From contig CM060177.1 of the NCBI GenBank assembly GCA_030549775.1, positions 46,092,244 through 46,156,243 of the forward strand: 64,000 nucleotides of DNA, given 5' to 3'. A program made the translations under genes and the position numbers. Positions 34,040-45,899 of the stretch are shown piece by piece (position 1 is the stretch's first letter; each line of letters opens with the position of its first letter). Under the pieces are notes generated by a model, which was given only the letters and a program-made list of their open reading frames with translations, was not told the origin of the DNA and ran no database searches. The DNA is from Tamarix chinensis (taxonomy: Eukaryota; Streptophyta; Magnoliopsida; Caryophyllales; Tamaricaceae).

Positions 34040-35210
34040 TTTGTATAATAAAGGTTTAGGGGTTGGGGAGTTTAGAGGACTACCTAGGGGTGCTGGTGGC
34101 ACAGGTGGCGGTGCACGACGCACGGCGGCGGCGGCGTTGGGGGGAGAAGGATGGTGGAGAGGTGGTGGAGGGGAAAGGAAGGGAAATGAGGGCTTGGTAG
34201 GGGAAATAGAAGGTTTAGGGAGGTTGGGGAAACTCCCTTGGTGGTTTTAGGAGGTAGAGGGGGTGTTGGGAGTGGTGGCACGGCGGTGGGCGGTGGTGCG
34301 AAGGGTGGCGGGGTTTGGGGATTAGCTTGGTTGGGAAGGGTGCTTTGCACGCCTGGGGCGGCGCGTGCAGAGCAAACCGAGGGGCGAGGGAGGCCTGGGT
34401 TGGTGGAGGATGTTGCAAGGAAGGGTTTCGGGGGTGGATCGAGCGGTGGCGATGGGCGGCGGCGACGGTGTGGCGATCTGAAGTAGGGGCGGCGCAAGGG
34501 TGAGTTTTGGACTTTGGTTTCGAAAACCCCCGAAGCTGAGTCTTTGGGGGTATTTATAGGCTCAAAATGGGGAAAATCGAGAGAGAGGGGGCAGAGGGAG
34601 GCACGGGAAGGCAGAAATTTGACATGTCGACCGTTGGTGGCAGGCGGCACTGGTCTGCCATGGCAGACCTGTGGTTCGGTCGGGAAAAAGAAAGGGGGCA
34701 GGAGCAGGCTCGCGTGAGGCGTTGGGGGTGTCGGCCTGTCGGAGAAAGATGGATGGAAGGTCGGGCAGAGAGAGAGGCGGCGTGCAGGCGGCGCAGACAG
34801 TCGGTCGGCGCAGAGGGGGCTGGGCGGCGATTTGCAGCGGCGCGTGCGCGAGGAGGAAGGAGAAGGTGGCCGGACCGACGGTCCGGGGAGAAAAGAAAAA
34901 GGAGGGGGAGACCGGCCGGTTCGGCAACGGTCAAAAGACCCTACCAAAACGCGGCGTTTCGGGCGAGTTATGGACAAAACGCGGCATCGAGTATAGCTGG
35001 CAGGTAACCGTTACTTTCATTAATCGGGGAGCAGCGTTTCGGCGGAATGATGAGCGAAACGCTGCGTTGCATTGCCAGGGGAAAATGGACGGCGCTGGGC
35101 CGCGGGGGAAGGAGGGAAAGAAGAAGGGGTTGGGCCGCGGGCTGGCCCAACGGCGAGAAGAGGAAGAAAAGAAAGGGAGGAAGAAGAAGAAAAGGAAAAA
35201 GGAAGGAAAA
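34040..35210. promoter_or_regulatory. GC-rich island in L3, with hairpins
   Basis: About 1.2 kb of G-rich, CpG-rich sequence in the 5' half of L3. It contains an inverted repeat GCAGCGTTTCG/CGAAACGCTGC (35031-35041 and 35055-35065, perfect, 13-nt spacer) and a near-identical AAACGCGGCGTTT palindrome at about 34950. The proline-rich open frame on the minus strand (34084-34977) overlaps other open frames and has no domain. A promoter role is inferred from position only. Confidence 0.4.
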
Positions 35211-36175
35211 AAAAGAGGAAAGGATTATTTTTTTGTTATTTTATTTTAGTATTTTATTTTACATAAATATTTAGAATAATTACCTTGGGTGCTTGGAGTA
35301 AGAATATTTTAATAATTAAATAAAATATTTATCCTCCCTTTTAGGCTAATATAAGGCCCAAAAATATATGTATATATATATGCATATATAAAGATATCCT
35401 TTATAAATCATTTTAATTTCCTATTAAAATGCCCTACATAACCCCTTTTTCTCTAGACAAGAGCAACCAATTAAGTTGATTCTCCAAAAATCCTTATTTA
35501 ATGACTTATTTCCAAAATAATAAATTCTAGGGTATTTTAGCTGCATGCTTGGTTATGTTTTGTTTAATAAATTTTAAGGTATAATAATATTTTAATTTAA
35601 GTATTTGATTAATTAAGTGTTATAAAGCCTTATACTTTGATTTTTATTTCTAATGTAATAAGTCTTGATATTATTTTTAGGTATTAGTTTTGATAATCAA
35701 AGCTTGAACCTTTAACCAGAATACTGGTAAGGTTTATTTTTGCGGGAATCAAGGTAACCGTTAAATCCCACTTAAATGCATGGATTAACGTATGTCAGCA
35801 CATTAGGATTTTTAATATGTTATTATGCTTAATATATGTTGTTTAATATCATATGTGTAGTTTCTTGTGATGTTTGATGAAGAGGAAGCATGATAAATTA
35901 TGTGCTATGTATGGAGATATTGTTTAAGGTAGGAGTTGGTTATTAATGAAAATATTAAGTATTATTCATGTTGTATTATGATATTGTGATCTTTAATGCA
36001 TGGTTAATATTTTGTGAGCCTTATGGGTATTTTAGTAATGTATCTTGCACAAGAATATGGCCTAATATATATATATGGGTGCTAATAAGTAATATATTAA
36101 ATATGAGAGTTGTGGATGAGGTATTAATATTCATATTTTATGTAGTAATGATAATTTAATGTAAGTGGTGTACTA

Positions 36176-36342
36176 ATGGGCAAAATGGTAATTTTTAATT
36201 AAAAAGGGTATTAGGGTAATTTTGGAGGCAAGGGAAAAGAGGTAATTTTTTAATTAAAGCGTAAAAGGGTAATTTTGGAATTAATGGATAAAATGGTAAT
36301 TTTGGAAGTAGAAAGGGTAAAGTGGTAATTTGTAAATGAAAA
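36176..36342 (+). repeat. GGTAATTTTGGAAG minisatellite, left part
   Basis: Irregular repeats of GGGTAA followed by AATGGTAATTTTGGAAGTA. The array is split here by solo LTR L5 and resumes at 39967. Confidence 0.75.
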
Positions 36343-37659
36343 TGAAATGCCCCGAAAATTTCTAATTTTATAAATTATATTTAAATGATATTTTATTAGA
36401 AAAATTATTTAAATAAATTAATCTTATTAAAATAAAAAGGAATTTATTAGAAAAAAATTAAGAAGAAATTTAGAAGTATTTTAATTAGGAAAAATTTGGG
36501 TATTTTAGCTAATTAAGGATTTCATTTTGGAAATTAATTAAATAAATTATTTTATTTAAAATAAGGGGGATAAAATATTTCCAAATTAATATTATTTTTA
36601 TAAATAATTTAATTGGAGAAATTAGGGTATTTTGTCAATTAAAATAGAATTTATGGAAAGTCTTTTAAAAATCCTTATTTAGCCTAAAAAGGGATTTAAA
36701 TATTATATTATTTAAATATTATTATTTTTAAATAACCCAAATATCCTAATTAATTTAATTAAACCAACCCCCTATTTTTCTTTTTCCCTTTTTCCTTTTT
36801 CTTCTTTTTTCTTCCTTTTTCTTCTTCTCTTCTCTTTTTCTTTTCTTCTTCTCCTCGAACTGGGCCGGCTCGCGGCCCAGTTCCCTTCTTCCTTTCCTTC
36901 GGCCCAGCCCGCGCTATCGGCGTCCTTTACCGCCCTCGTTGCGCCGTGTTTTTCGTCTTTCCTCACTAACACTCCGCATTTCATTTAATTAGCCTTCGAC
37001 CCGCGCCGACCGCCTGACCTCCTTCCTTTTCTTTCTTTTCTTTTCCTCTGGACCGATCGGTCCAGCCCCCCTCCTCCTTCCTTCTTCCTCCCCTCTCCTC
37101 CGTCGACGCTGCTGCAACTCCCGCCCCTGAAAATGGCGGTGCCGGCTACGAGGACTCTGACCGGCCGATTCACCCTTATTTTTCTTCCTCTCGACTCGCA
37201 CATTAGTTTGGAATGATCGATTACCCTCAACTCTCGCTCATTCTCTCTCTTTAGCTTTGCAAACCTTCGACCGAACCCAAGCAATCAGCGACCGATTTCT
37301 GCCACCGGCCACGCAAATCCTAGCATCCAATAATATCCTGCCGACCTCCAAAACCCTAAGGAGGCGTAGGAGCGTGCTCCAAGACCGATGTCATTTTAGG
37401 TAAGGGTGTTACTAAGGCCATTGTGTGCTTATATGCATGATATGCTTCATATGCTATGTATTCTATGTTTATGATTATTAATCATTTTGTATGTGGTATG
37501 ACATGGAGTTGAAGTATGTTTTTGTATGGCATGTGTAGTATGTGTATGTGACGATATGTGTTATGACCCTGTAAGACATGCATGAGAGGATGTCGATGTG
37601 GTTTGTGTGGAAGAAATGATGAAAAAGGAGGATAGGGAAAGAAGTTGACTAAGGGAAGT

Positions 37660-38130
37660 GAGTTGACCTAATTTTATGGTTTTATAAGGAATAATCTAAT
37701 GTATGGTTTTATGTGGAAGAATATAATTTATGGTTTTATGCGGAGAATATAATATATGGTTTTATTTAGAAGAATCTAATTTATGATGTTATATGGGAGA
37801 ATCGAATTTATGGTGTGTTTGGGAGAATCTAATCTATGATGTTAATTGGGAGAATCTAATTTATGATGTTATATGGGAGAATCGAAATTATGGTTTGTTG
37901 GGAGAATCTAATTTATGATGTTATTTGGAAGAATGTAATTTATGATACTATATAGGAGAATCTAATTTATGATTTGATTGGGAGAATCTAAATTATGATT
38001 TGTTTGGGGGGAACCCAATTTATGGTTTTTCTTGGGAGATTCTAATTTATGATTTTATGGGGGAGAATCTAACTTATGGTCTTATATGGGAAAATCTAAT
38101 TTGTGGTTATGAATGGGAAAATATAATCAA
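37660..38130 (+). repeat. Tandem repeat in L5, about 28-bp unit
   Basis: Roughly eighteen degenerate copies of GGGAGAATCTAATTTATG followed by 8-10 variable bases. L2 and L3 do not carry this array at the matching place, so it expanded in this copy or its lineage. Confidence 0.75.
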
Positions 38131-38149
38131 TGGTAAGGTAAGGATGAAT

Positions 38150-38830
38150 CTTCGGTTTTATGTGATTTGAATCTAGGGTTTGGTAAGGATGAATATTTGG
38201 TTGGTATGGATTGAACTTAGGGTTTGATATGGACAATCTTTTGGTTTTATATGGTTTGAATTTAGGTTTGGTATGGGTGAATCTTTGGTTTTGTGTGGAT
38301 TGAATTTAGGGTTTTGTATGACGGAATCATGGTTTGTATGGTGGTATTTATTGTTGTATGGTGGTATTAGGGTTTACATGGTGGCATTAATGGTTGTATG
38401 GTGGTATTAGGGTTTGCATGGTTGAATTTAGGGTTTCATGTGGAATTTTAGGGTTTGCATGAAAAAGGTTCGAAGGTTTGCATGGGGGGATTAATGTCTA
38501 CATAGGTATGAAATTTACGTGTGGAAAGTTGATTTGGGATATAAGTAAGGTAATGCAAGTGTCATTTGGGTGTTTGAACATTTAGGATGGAAAATAGTAC
38601 ATGGAGCATTATAAGGGTATGGAGGAGACTGAATTAGGGTTTGGAGTGATTAACTCTAGGTTGTTGTGATTAACTAGGGTTGGAGTGGTTAATGGTGATT
38701 TGTTGTGGTTAATTAAGGTTTGGAAGGGCTAATTATGGTTGTTATGGTTAAATAGGGTTTGGAGTGGTTAACTATGGTTTGTGGTGATTGATTAGGGTTT
38801 GGTGTGGCTGTTTAGGGTTTTTGCTGTATC
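38150..38830 (+). repeat. Further tandem repeats in L5
   Basis: Successive short arrays: a GGTTTGAATTTAGGG/GATGAATCTTTGG unit of about 56 bp (38150-38330), a TGTATGGTGGTATTAGGGTT unit (38340-38430) and a GTTTGGAGTGGTTAACTA unit (38630-38830). The complement of the second unit forms the CCACCATACAAACCCTAAT array of L4. Confidence 0.65.
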
Positions 38831-39820
38831 ATGTGTAATTGGTGATCAAAGTATAATTATGATGGTAAAATTTATGATTTATGATGTGTGATGATTCATG
38901 CATGTCCAGGGTGAAAACTTTCAATAAGATACTTAAGATACTAATAATTTATAGTGGAAGATTATTGAGCCAGGTCCAGACCGATCCACCGGTCAAAAAT
39001 AGTGGTTAGGACATGATGTCCTATGTGTAACCGATCCACTGGTAATAATAGTGGTCAGGCTTTGTACCTGTGTGTTTTCAGCCCACCGGCAATAATAGTG
39101 GGGTGACTCGAGCTCAATAAATATAAACCAGAGTTTGCCAAAACATTTAAAAGATACTAATTACTTAAAGTGGAACACCATGTGAGCAGGAACCAGACTG
39201 ATCCACCGGTCAGGAATAGTGGTGTGGACTTTGTCCTGCAAGTGACCGGCCCACCAACAATAATAGTGAGGTGTTCCTGTACTTACATGGATTTGATAAA
39301 AGGTATGGTGTGAGTGAGTTATGATCAGAGATTAATTAAGTAATTAATCCGTACTATAATTGGGCCTTTGTACTTTTACCTGAATGATCGTATGCTTGTA
39401 TGTTATGGTGCTAGTCTCTATGATCTCTTGTTATCCTGTATTATTTTATGTGATTATGTGTTGGCCTTAGTGCTCGGTTACCTTATTCAGTACGTAGCGT
39501 ACGGATCACCCTTTTCATGGGTGCTGCTCATTCCCACGAGTAGTATGCCATTCTGACTTTATGCAGGTGGGCGAGATATCAGTTGGGGCTGTGTGTTGAG
39601 TTGTGGTTGGCTCAAGTTCGAGAGAGTTGTGGCCATATTTCAACCTTATTATGATTCTATTTCCTTTTATTAATCTTTTATCGGTTGTAACTATTTCTCT
39701 TTTTAAATTGAATAATAATTCTTTATGTGTACTCTGATTTTTGTTTTACAACCGTTTAATGCTTATTTGGAATTTAGATTGTATTGATTTATAAATGATT
39801 ACTTCTATCTTTAGCCTTAG

Positions 39821-39866
39821 CACTTGGTACTGGAACGGCCGGAGAGAACCGGTTCGATACTAAGTG
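39821..39866 (+). other. Conserved LTR stem-loop, L5 copy
   Basis: The arms CACTTGGTAC (39821-39830) and ATACTAAGTG (39857-39866) pair at 9 of 10 positions, one being G-U. Flanks AGCCTTAG and TGGCGGTAA are unchanged. The arm lies 100 bases from the LTR end. Confidence 0.65.
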
Positions 39867-39966
39867 TGGCGGTAACATTCCCAGAATTCACGGGTTTGAA
39901 TTTAAGAGTTTCTCTTTTAATTACTTCTACTTTTCAAAAAAAATAGTGAATTTTTGGGGTGTTACA

Positions 39967-40870
39967 GAAAAGGGGTACATTGGTAATTTTGGAAGAAATG
40001 GGTAAATTGGTAATTTTGGAAGTAAGTGGTAATATGGTAATTTTGGAAGTAAGGGGTAAATTGGTAATTTTGGAAGTAAGTGGGTAAGATGGTAATTTTG
40101 GAAGTAAAAAGGCAAAATGGTAATTTGTGGACAAAAGGGGTAAAAGTGGAAATTGGAAAGGAGTAACTTGGTAATTATAATAATTGAGAAGGGTAAAATG
40201 ATAATTTAATGAAAGAGAAGGGTAAAATGATAATTTAATAATGGAGAAGGGTAAAATGGTAAATATGATAAATGTGAAGGGAAATTTGGTAATTTAAATA
40301 ACTAAAGGGTAATTTGGTAAATTTGATAATGGAGAAGGGTAGTTGGTAATTATAATCATATAAAAGGGTAATTTGGTAATTTAACCAACTAGAGGGTAAT
40401 TTGGTAATTTTGATAATGGAGTAGGATAGTTTGGTAATTATGATAATAGAGAAGGGCAATTTGGTAATTTAAATAACTAAAGGGTAATTTGGTAAATTTG
40501 ATAATGGAGAAGGGTAGTTTGGTAATTATGATAATAGAGAATGGTAATTTGGTAATTAACCAAATAAAGGGATAATTTGGTAATTAGGATAATGAGGAAG
40601 GGTAATTTGGTAATTTGACCAACTTAAGGGCAATTTATTAATTATAATAAAGGAAAAAGGGCAAAGTGGTAATCTAACCAACCAAATGGAAAATATAGTG
40701 TAATAATTATGAAGGGGGGTTAGTGACCTAATAAGTATGGGAGATAACTTGGTAACCTAAATCGAGTAAGGGGTAACTTGGTAATTATGTAACAAGGAGG
40801 GTAATATGGTAATTTGTCAAGTAAGGAAGGGATGACTTAGCAATTATATAAGTAAGGGATAAATGAGTAG
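39967..40870 (+). repeat. GGTAATTTTGGAAG minisatellite, right part
   Basis: About 900 bases of irregular GGGTAATTTGGTAATTT units, spaced 20-60 bp. Early copies add GGAAGTAA; later copies add TAAATAACTAAA or GATAATGGAGAA. It is the continuation of the array at 36176-36342, interrupted by L5. Confidence 0.8.
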
Positions 40871-41025
40871 TTTGTATCTAACATGTCGTTGTGATTGTGG
40901 AATTTCGTAATATGACTCAAATAACGCTGATTAGTAAGGTAAGAGTATTTGATGATTAGTAAGTATCACGAGAACGAATTCTAATTTGAAATTAGATGAG
41001 ATTATGATGGCCTTAATGATTCTTC

Positions 41026-42620
41026 TGTATTACCTTGAACAACCATTTGAATAAGAAATATCTGATGATATCCGAACGATTAAAAGTGAATAATTATCTG
41101 ATTATTGTGCTTTTGTGATCACCTTAATTAAGACACTAATACTTAAAGTAAAAGACCTCGAGATCGGGAATGGTGGCTCTTTAGGGGTCGCTACCCTAAA
41201 GACGTGGTTTAGCCCATGGTTATTCTGGCATTTGCTGGTGTGCCTTTGTGCCCCAGCCAGGCCCTATATCTACTCTATCTAGCTTTATAGACCTAGTTAG
41301 GGGGTATGCATACTTATGGATTAGGTGTCCTTGTCGGTAGGGTACTGAGTTAGCTTTATGCACCAGTACGACTAGGTTACCTTTGCGTCCCTGTGTTCAT
41401 AGTTGAAGGGCATTGAGTAGCTTTATGCACCAGTGCGACCGGTGTACCTTTGTGTCCCACGATCTTGATCTCCCTATCGAGGCAAATAAATAGAATTGAT
41501 GTACTAATTAAAAAGGGAAAACACTAATCATTAAAGTGAAAGATTAATGAGCCGGGCCTAGTTGAATTATATTATGAGTACCGATCCACCAGATATAATA
41601 GTGGCCCAGAAGGTTTTGCCCTGGATGATGTTTATGAGTACCGATCCACCAGATATAATAGTGGCCCAGGATGTTTTACCCTGGATGATGTATATTTATA
41701 TTCCGATCCATCGGCCATAATGGTGGGGGTCCCAAGCTCAATAAATTTGATTTGGCTGTGAATAAATTATAGAAAAATACTAATCACTTATAGTGGAATA
41801 CCATGTGAGTCGGGGCCAGACTGGTCTACCGGCGAATAATAGTGGCTAGGAGGGTTTTGCCCTGCATGACCGGTCTACCGACGAATAATAGTGGCCAGGA
41901 GCATTTTATCCCACATGACCGGTCCACCAGTGAATAATAGTGGGGTTCCCACACTTACACGGATAATTATAATCCGATATGATTGATAATGATGGACTAA
42001 GGGCTTAAGGCCCAGAAGTATCGACTGTTCTCTATGGCCTATTAATATCTGATTGATTTGTTAAGTATGTGGTTGTATAAATGTGGACATTAAGTATTTA
42101 CCTTTCATTATGTATGTATGTAGTATCATGTGTTGCATTGGGGGCCTGCTATTAAGTGTGATTTAAAGGGTTACACAGTACCGTAGTACTGAAGGGTTCC
42201 ATTCGTGGGCCCCCTGCCTATTCAATGGATAGTATCCCTTGTAGGTCTTCCTCAAGTGCTATTCAAGTGGGCTCTCGGAAAAGAGTGTAAGGTACTATCC
42301 GGTAAACCCTAGGGTTGTACTCTTTCATATTTAAAATTTATGGTTTCAACGTATTTGTTGATTTGTAACACCAGTGGTGTATTATACTCTTATAAAATGT
42401 TTAAATGCGCTACTCTGATTTAATCATTGGTTTGAGTTTCTTGTAAGTTGTATTTTTCTCTTTTAGCCTTAGCACTTGGTATTGGAACAGTAAGAGTGAA
42501 CCGGTCTAGTACTAAGTGTGGCGATAATATCCTCAGAATTCATAGTTTTATTATTTTACTTCCGCTAATTCTTTTTAATAAAACGAAAAAATTTCAATAG
42601 TAAATTTTGGGAGTATTACA
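41026..42620 (+). mobile_element. LTR L6 (plus), left boundary uncertain
   Basis: It ends GGGAGTATTACA at 42620. A possible start, TGTATTACC, is at 41026 with TCTTC before it and TCTGC after the end (four of five bases match). The copy has a duplicated TAGCTTTATGCACCAGT unit (41350 and 41417), two array blocks (41555-41745 and 41805-41965), the GTACCGTAGTACTGAAGGG segment shared with L1 and the terminal stem-loop. Its right end abuts copia RNase H sequence, so it inserted into the copia element. No copia sequence was seen on the left side, which argues against a simple insertion. Confidence 0.55.
42473..42518 (+). other. Conserved LTR stem-loop, L6 copy
   Basis: The arms CACTTGGTAT (42473-42482) and GTACTAAGTG (42509-42518) pair throughout if two G-U pairs are allowed. 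Flanks are AGCCTTAG and TGGCG. Confidence 0.65.
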
Positions 42621-45600
42621 TCTGCTATGGTCTGTTTTGTTAAATGCTAGAAAATGGCAGTTCCACCATGTAGAAAGACATAATATGATTGAGATATGGC
42701 TTTATGTGGGGTCGGATAGATAACCGACATCAAAATACCCAATCAACTGGATAAGTCTTCCTTCCTCGTTTCCTTTGTAAAATAGTCCCATATCACCTTT
42801 TCCCCCATAAATAATGAAGGATGTGTTTTACACCACTCCAATACCTCCGTAGGTGCTGAACTATATCTTGATAGTAGATTTACTACAAATGATATGTCAA
42901 GTCCGATATAATTGGCAAGATATAATAAAGCACCAATAGCACTTAGATAGGTTACTTCAGGAACAAGTATTTTTTCATTAATTTCCCAAGGACAAAATGG
43001 GTCTTTTATCAACATTGAGTGATCGAACTACTATTGGTGTACTCAATGGATTTGCTTTATCCATATTAAAGTACTTTAAGACTTGTTCAATGTAGTTTGA
43101 TTGATGGCTAAAAATACCATCCTTAGTATGTTTGAATTGAAGTCTAAGGCAATATTTGGTAGCTCCCATGTCTTTCATTTTAAGCTCTACCTTTAGGTAA
43201 TTCGCTACTTTTTGTATCTCTTTAAGAGTTCCTATGATATTTAGATCATCAACATATACAACGATGATTAAAAAACCTAACTTTTTCCTCTTAATAAATA
43301 GGCATGGACTAATGGGATCATTCCCATACCCTTCTTTTAGTAAGCAATCACTAAGGCGGTTATAGCACATTCGCTCTGACTGTTTAAGTCCATACAGAGA
43401 TTTTTGTAATTTGATTGAGTACATATGGTGAGGTTGTGATTTACATGCTTCAGACATTCTTAATCCTTCTGGGATCCTCGTATAGATATCAGTATCCAGC
43501 TATCCATAAAGATATGTTGTTACTACATCCATAAGATGCATTTGTAATTTTTGAGATACTAAAAAACTGACTAGAAATCTTAGTGTGATTGCATCCATAG
43601 TAGGTGAATAGGTTTCTGTGAAATCAACTCCCGGTTTTTGGGTGAATCCTTATTCCACCCGTCTGGCTTTTAACTTCATTTCATTCATTTCATTTTTGTA
43701 CAAAATCCCACTTATAGCCGACTGGTTTGAAACCTTCAGGTGTTAGAACGATAGGTCCAAAAACTTCTCCCTTATTTAACAAATTTAGCTTTGCTTGTAT
43801 AGCTTCTTTCAAACTTTCCCAATCATTTCTATGCCGACATTCCTCAATAGATTGAGCGTCATTATCATTTTTGTCTATAATGCCGGCATAACATTATATA
43901 TAAAAACATCATCGATGACAATCTCATTTATATACCATCCAATTCCAGTGTTGACATAATTGATTGATATTTTATAGTTATCATCAACCTTATCATTATC
44001 TTTGTCATCATGATCTTTTGATAAAATCTCTTCAAGAATTTTATCTTCATCATTATTTGTCGACTCATCAACAAATTTTTGAGTTATTGTGGATTCTTTA
44101 TTCTTTCAAGGATTATAATCTTTTAGTCAAGTGGTCTACCACGCTTCCGGTGTACATGTAACTCAATTGCTATTTGTTGGAAAGAAGTCTCTACGGGGAA
44201 TTCTATATTAGCTAGAGCATTTTTAGATGGTATATGTGACTTTGTCACTTTCTTGGCATTGATAAATGCATCTGGTAGTCTGTTGGCTACATTATGTAAG
44301 TGGATGATCCTTTAAACTTCAATTTCACTTTAATTTATAATAGGATCTAAGAATTTCATGGAGGTGGTATTGCATGTAATATCTTTCTTAATAATCTCCT
44401 TTTCTTCTCCCCTAAGGCTGGGAAAAATATTTCATCAAAGTTACAGTCTAAGTACCTGGCTATAAATAAATCATTAGTCTTTGGTTCTAACTACTTTATA
44501 ATAAAAGGGGATTCATAGGCGATATAAATTTCCAGCCTTTTCTATGGCCCCATTTTTTTATCGTTGTGGGGGAGGAATAGGGATATACACAACATAGCCA
44601 AAACTTTTAAGTGTGATATGTCAGGTTCTTTTTTAAATATAAGTTGTAGTGAGAAATACTCATGATATGCGATTGGCCTAAATCGAAGTAATTTGGCAGC
44701 ATGCAAAATTGCATATCACCATATTGAGGAGGTTAATTTAGACCCCATTAATAATGGTTGAGCTATCATTTGTAACCGCTTAATCAACGACTCTGCTAAG
44801 CCTTTTTGAGTATGGGTGTGTTCCACTGGATGCTCCATTGTGATCCTAATTGATTGACAATAATCACAAAAACTTTAGGATGTAAATTCCTCTGCATTGT
44901 CTAATCTGACTTTATTGATTTGATAATCAGGGAAATGAGCCCTCAATTTTATTTTTTGGGCTAAAAGCCTTGCAAATGCAACATTCCTTGTTGACATCAA
45001 ACTTACGTGTGACCATTGAGTCGATGCATCGACTAACACTATAAAATATTTGAACAGTCCACATAGTGGCGTTATGGGCCCATATATGTCTCATTGAATG
45101 CATTCAAGGAACATAGGAGATACTGTGTTTAATTTTGTTATGGATAGCCTTGTTATGACTTTGCAAAGGGAACAAGTCGTGCATGTAAGATCACCCATTG
45201 GAAGAATTTTCATATTCTTTAGTGGGTGTCCATACAAATTTGCAATGATTCTACAGATCATTGTTTCACCTAGGTAACCAAGTCTATTGTGCCACAAAGT
45301 AAATACCTTCTAGGCAATGACGTTGTGCTACTCAATGGGGTTTATAAGGGTGCAATATAAGCCAAACATACATGCTGTCATTTTTTCTGAGACGTCCTTT
45401 CGGCCAGTCTTATAAGATGGCATGTAAAGATATTAAGCACCATCCTTACTTATGGTTTTCACATGATAACCATTTTTTGAATATTTTTAAAACTAAGTAT
45501 TTGTGACATACTTGAAAACAATTTATTTTTTATGTCTAATCTTTTTCCTTCAAGGAGCAATCTTGAGGCTCTTCCGGATCCTTCTATCATATTAGCAATG

Positions 45601-45735
45601 CTAGATATGGTGGTGATATTGCTTTCTCCCATTTATAGAATAATAAAGAATTTATTATCTTTGAGGATTGTATACATAGTGGCACTATTCACAAGACACA
45701 TGTTTCCGCCATTGAACTTGATAGTTCCACGATCC
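42621..45735 (-). pseudogene. pol: Ty1/copia polyprotein remnant (integrase, RT, RNase H)
   Basis: Read on the minus strand from 45735: a GAG-pre-integrase region (WHNRLGYLGETMICRI with CTTCSLCK, 45297-45150), integrase core with LVDAST, RLDNAEEFTS and EHPVEHTHTQKGLAE, linker, then RVT_2 reverse transcriptase (SLYGLKQSERM, the catalytic VVYVDDLNIIG at about 43240-43275, STPIVVRSL) and the start of RNase H (YLSAIGALLYLANY, PHKAISQSYYVF). Many stops and frameshifts separate the pieces; the longest uninterrupted part is 159 codons (42978-43457). RNase H is cut by LTR L6 at 42621. No gag, LTR or PBS was identified for this copy. Confidence 0.88.
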
Positions 45736-45899
45736 ATTATATATATATATATATAGATAATAAATTAGAATATGAATAAATAGAAAAATTGTAACGAAAT
45801 ATTTTATTCATATAATTAGGAGATTACAAGATAAAAAGATAAAAATGGAACATAAATTATGAGAAATAAAAAGTATATATATATAAATTACATACAAAA

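Larger units (their letters stand above)
31453..36175 (-). mobile_element. LTR L3, main part (minus)
   Basis: It is colinear with L2 in reverse: CTCACTCGG-type end region, ACTGAGTAAGGTAAC motif (about 31765), two array blocks (31930-32105 and 32165-32335), variable region, 62-nt exon-like segment (33340-33401) and (AAT)n tract (33540-34030). Beyond the part missing from L2 it continues through a GC-rich island (34040-35210) and AT-rich sequence homologous to the start of L5 (TTTTAGGCTAATA at about 35338). The exact LTR start was not found; the right limit given is where the minisatellite begins. Confidence 0.65.
36338..39971 (+). mobile_element. Solo LTR L5 with 5-bp target-site duplication GAAAA
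   Basis: The LTR spans 36343-39966 (3624 bp) with GAAAA at 36338-36342 and 39967-39971. It starts TGAAATGCCCCG and ends TTTGGGGTGTTACA. Order: AT-rich start, CT-rich stretch (36770-36850), GC-rich island (36850-37330), homologue of the 62-nt segment (37338-37399) followed by GTAAGG, tandem repeats (37660-38830), two array blocks (38960-39125 and 39175-39280), the TACGTAGCGTA motif and the terminal stem-loop. No internal region remains. The (AAT)n tract of L2/L3 is absent. Confidence 0.88.

Noticed and set aside
34084..34977. 297-codon proline/arginine-rich open frame on the minus strand
   Set aside because: It lies in the GC-rich island of LTR L3, overlaps several equally open frames on both strands, has low complexity and shows no domain. 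It is a composition effect.
41021..42625. TCTTC/TCTGC as a target-site duplication of L6
   Set aside because: One mismatch in five and no copia sequence on the left side; kept only as a tentative boundary.
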